From an uncultured Gammaproteobacteria bacterium (GTDB taxonomy: Bacteria; Pseudomonadota; Gammaproteobacteria; Arenicellales; Poriferihabitantaceae): DNA of 6,572 nt. The position numbers were made by a program, and so were the translations under genes. This document shows positions 6,200 through 6,572 of the stretch, in pieces; the stretch's first letter is position 1, and every line of letters begins with the position of its first letter. The notes beneath the pieces are model-generated. The model saw only the letters and a list, made by a program, of their open reading frames with translations. It searched no databases and was not told where the DNA came from. The stretch covers positions 1 to 6,572 of the forward strand of contig CALIFM010000165.1 of assembly GCA_938021685.1 (NCBI GenBank), in the 5' to 3' direction.

Positions 6200-6572
6200 A
6201 TGACTAACGCCCTAAGCGCTTCTTATCAACTGTTCGACTCGTTTTCAGCATTAGATATCGCAGCTATCTGTTGGTTTTTTGTAGCTTGGTTTTTATTCAG
6301 CTTCATCGCCAAGCGGTTGGCTCGTACTCAAAAAACAAACTTAAACAACTTTACATACGCCTACCGCGACAGTTGGATGCTTAACATGCTCGAGCGTGAT
6401 AACCGCATGGTGGACGCCTCCTTGCTTAATACCTTGCTGCGAAGCGTATCGTTTTTTTTATCTGGCACCCTCTTGCTCATCGCAGGCATGTACGCGGCCC
6501 TAGGTTCTGCGCAAGATGTGCTCGACATCACCCAGCATATTCCTTTTGCTCAAACGAGTACTATTCATAGCG
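6200..6572 (+). CDS. DUF599-family inner-membrane protein, C-terminus cut by window edge
   Basis: The 124 visible residues start with a membrane helix at about 17-38 (rich in Trp, Phe, Ala), then a basic, polar stretch (39-82) containing YRDSWMLNMLERDNRMVDASLL as two adjoining motifs, and a second helix at about 83-103. The order of Arg-Trp-type motif, Asp-Arg-(x)-Val-Asp-Ala segment, and RSVSFFLSGTLLLIAG agrees with the DUF599 family (COG3821) as I remember it. That family's function is unknown. Family members are roughly 200 or more residues, so about half is probably missing here. The start is supported by a GGTGA ribosome binding site. An eight-base T run at 6452-6459 encodes Phe-Phe-Leu in the second helix. 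The gene is on the same strand 60 bases after ispB, but this gives no firm clue to function. Confidence 0.75.
   Translation, partial: MTNALSASYQLFDSFSALDIAAICWFFVAWFLFSFIAKRLARTQKTNLNNFTYAYRDSWMLNMLERDNRMVDASLLNTLLRSVSFFLSGTLLLIAGMYAALGSAQDVLDITQHIPFAQTSTIHS

Noticed and set aside
1..6572. Mobile element, CRISPR array, tRNA, rRNA or toxin-antitoxin module
   Set aside because: No repeats with spacers, terminal inverted repeats, transposase or phage motifs, or cloverleaf sequences were seen; nearly all of the window is covered by conserved genes.

Overview
The window is a stretch of a gammaproteobacterial chromosome of moderate GC, judged by eye to be in the mid-to-upper 40s percent. It looks like core housekeeping DNA. 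I see no insertion sequence, prophage, CRISPR array, tRNA or rRNA. The placement rests on the proteins (recalled E. coli and Pseudomonas homologues of IspB, NrdR, RibD, SecD, SecF and YajC resemble these closely) and on gene order: yajC-secD-secF followed by nrdR-ribD is a familiar gammaproteobacterial arrangement. I cannot name the genus.

Minus strand, read right to left: yajC (4841-4515), secD (4406-2526), secF (2521-1511), nrdR (1479-952) and ribD (949 to beyond position 1, so cut at its C-terminus). Gaps are 108, 4, 31 and 2 bases. SecD, SecF and YajC form the ancillary complex of the Sec translocon that helps move proteins across the inner membrane using the proton gradient. NrdR represses ribonucleotide reductase genes. 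RibD carries out two steps of riboflavin synthesis. The last four genes are packed like one operon. The 108-base yajC-secD gap is the only real break, and it holds a hairpin with a T-rich tail that could act as a partial terminator.

Plus strand, read left to right: a long-chain polyprenyl diphosphate synthase of the IspB type (5081-6139), which makes the quinone side chain, then the start of a DUF599-family membrane protein (6200 to the window end). ispB diverges from yajC across a 239-base control region (4842-5080). That region contains a candidate promoter for each direction, a 10-base direct repeat and an 18-base inverted repeat. The ispB promoter candidate places its -10 box only seven bases before the ATG, which would give a leaderless message.

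I found no evidence of a new defence, mobile or biosynthetic system. Points worth a second look are the possible leaderless ispB start, the yajC-secD hairpin, the repeats in the divergent promoter region, a cysteine pair in an apparent insertion in the SecF periplasmic domain, a basic tail on NrdR, two competing ribD starts, and an unusual neighbourhood for yajC and ispB.
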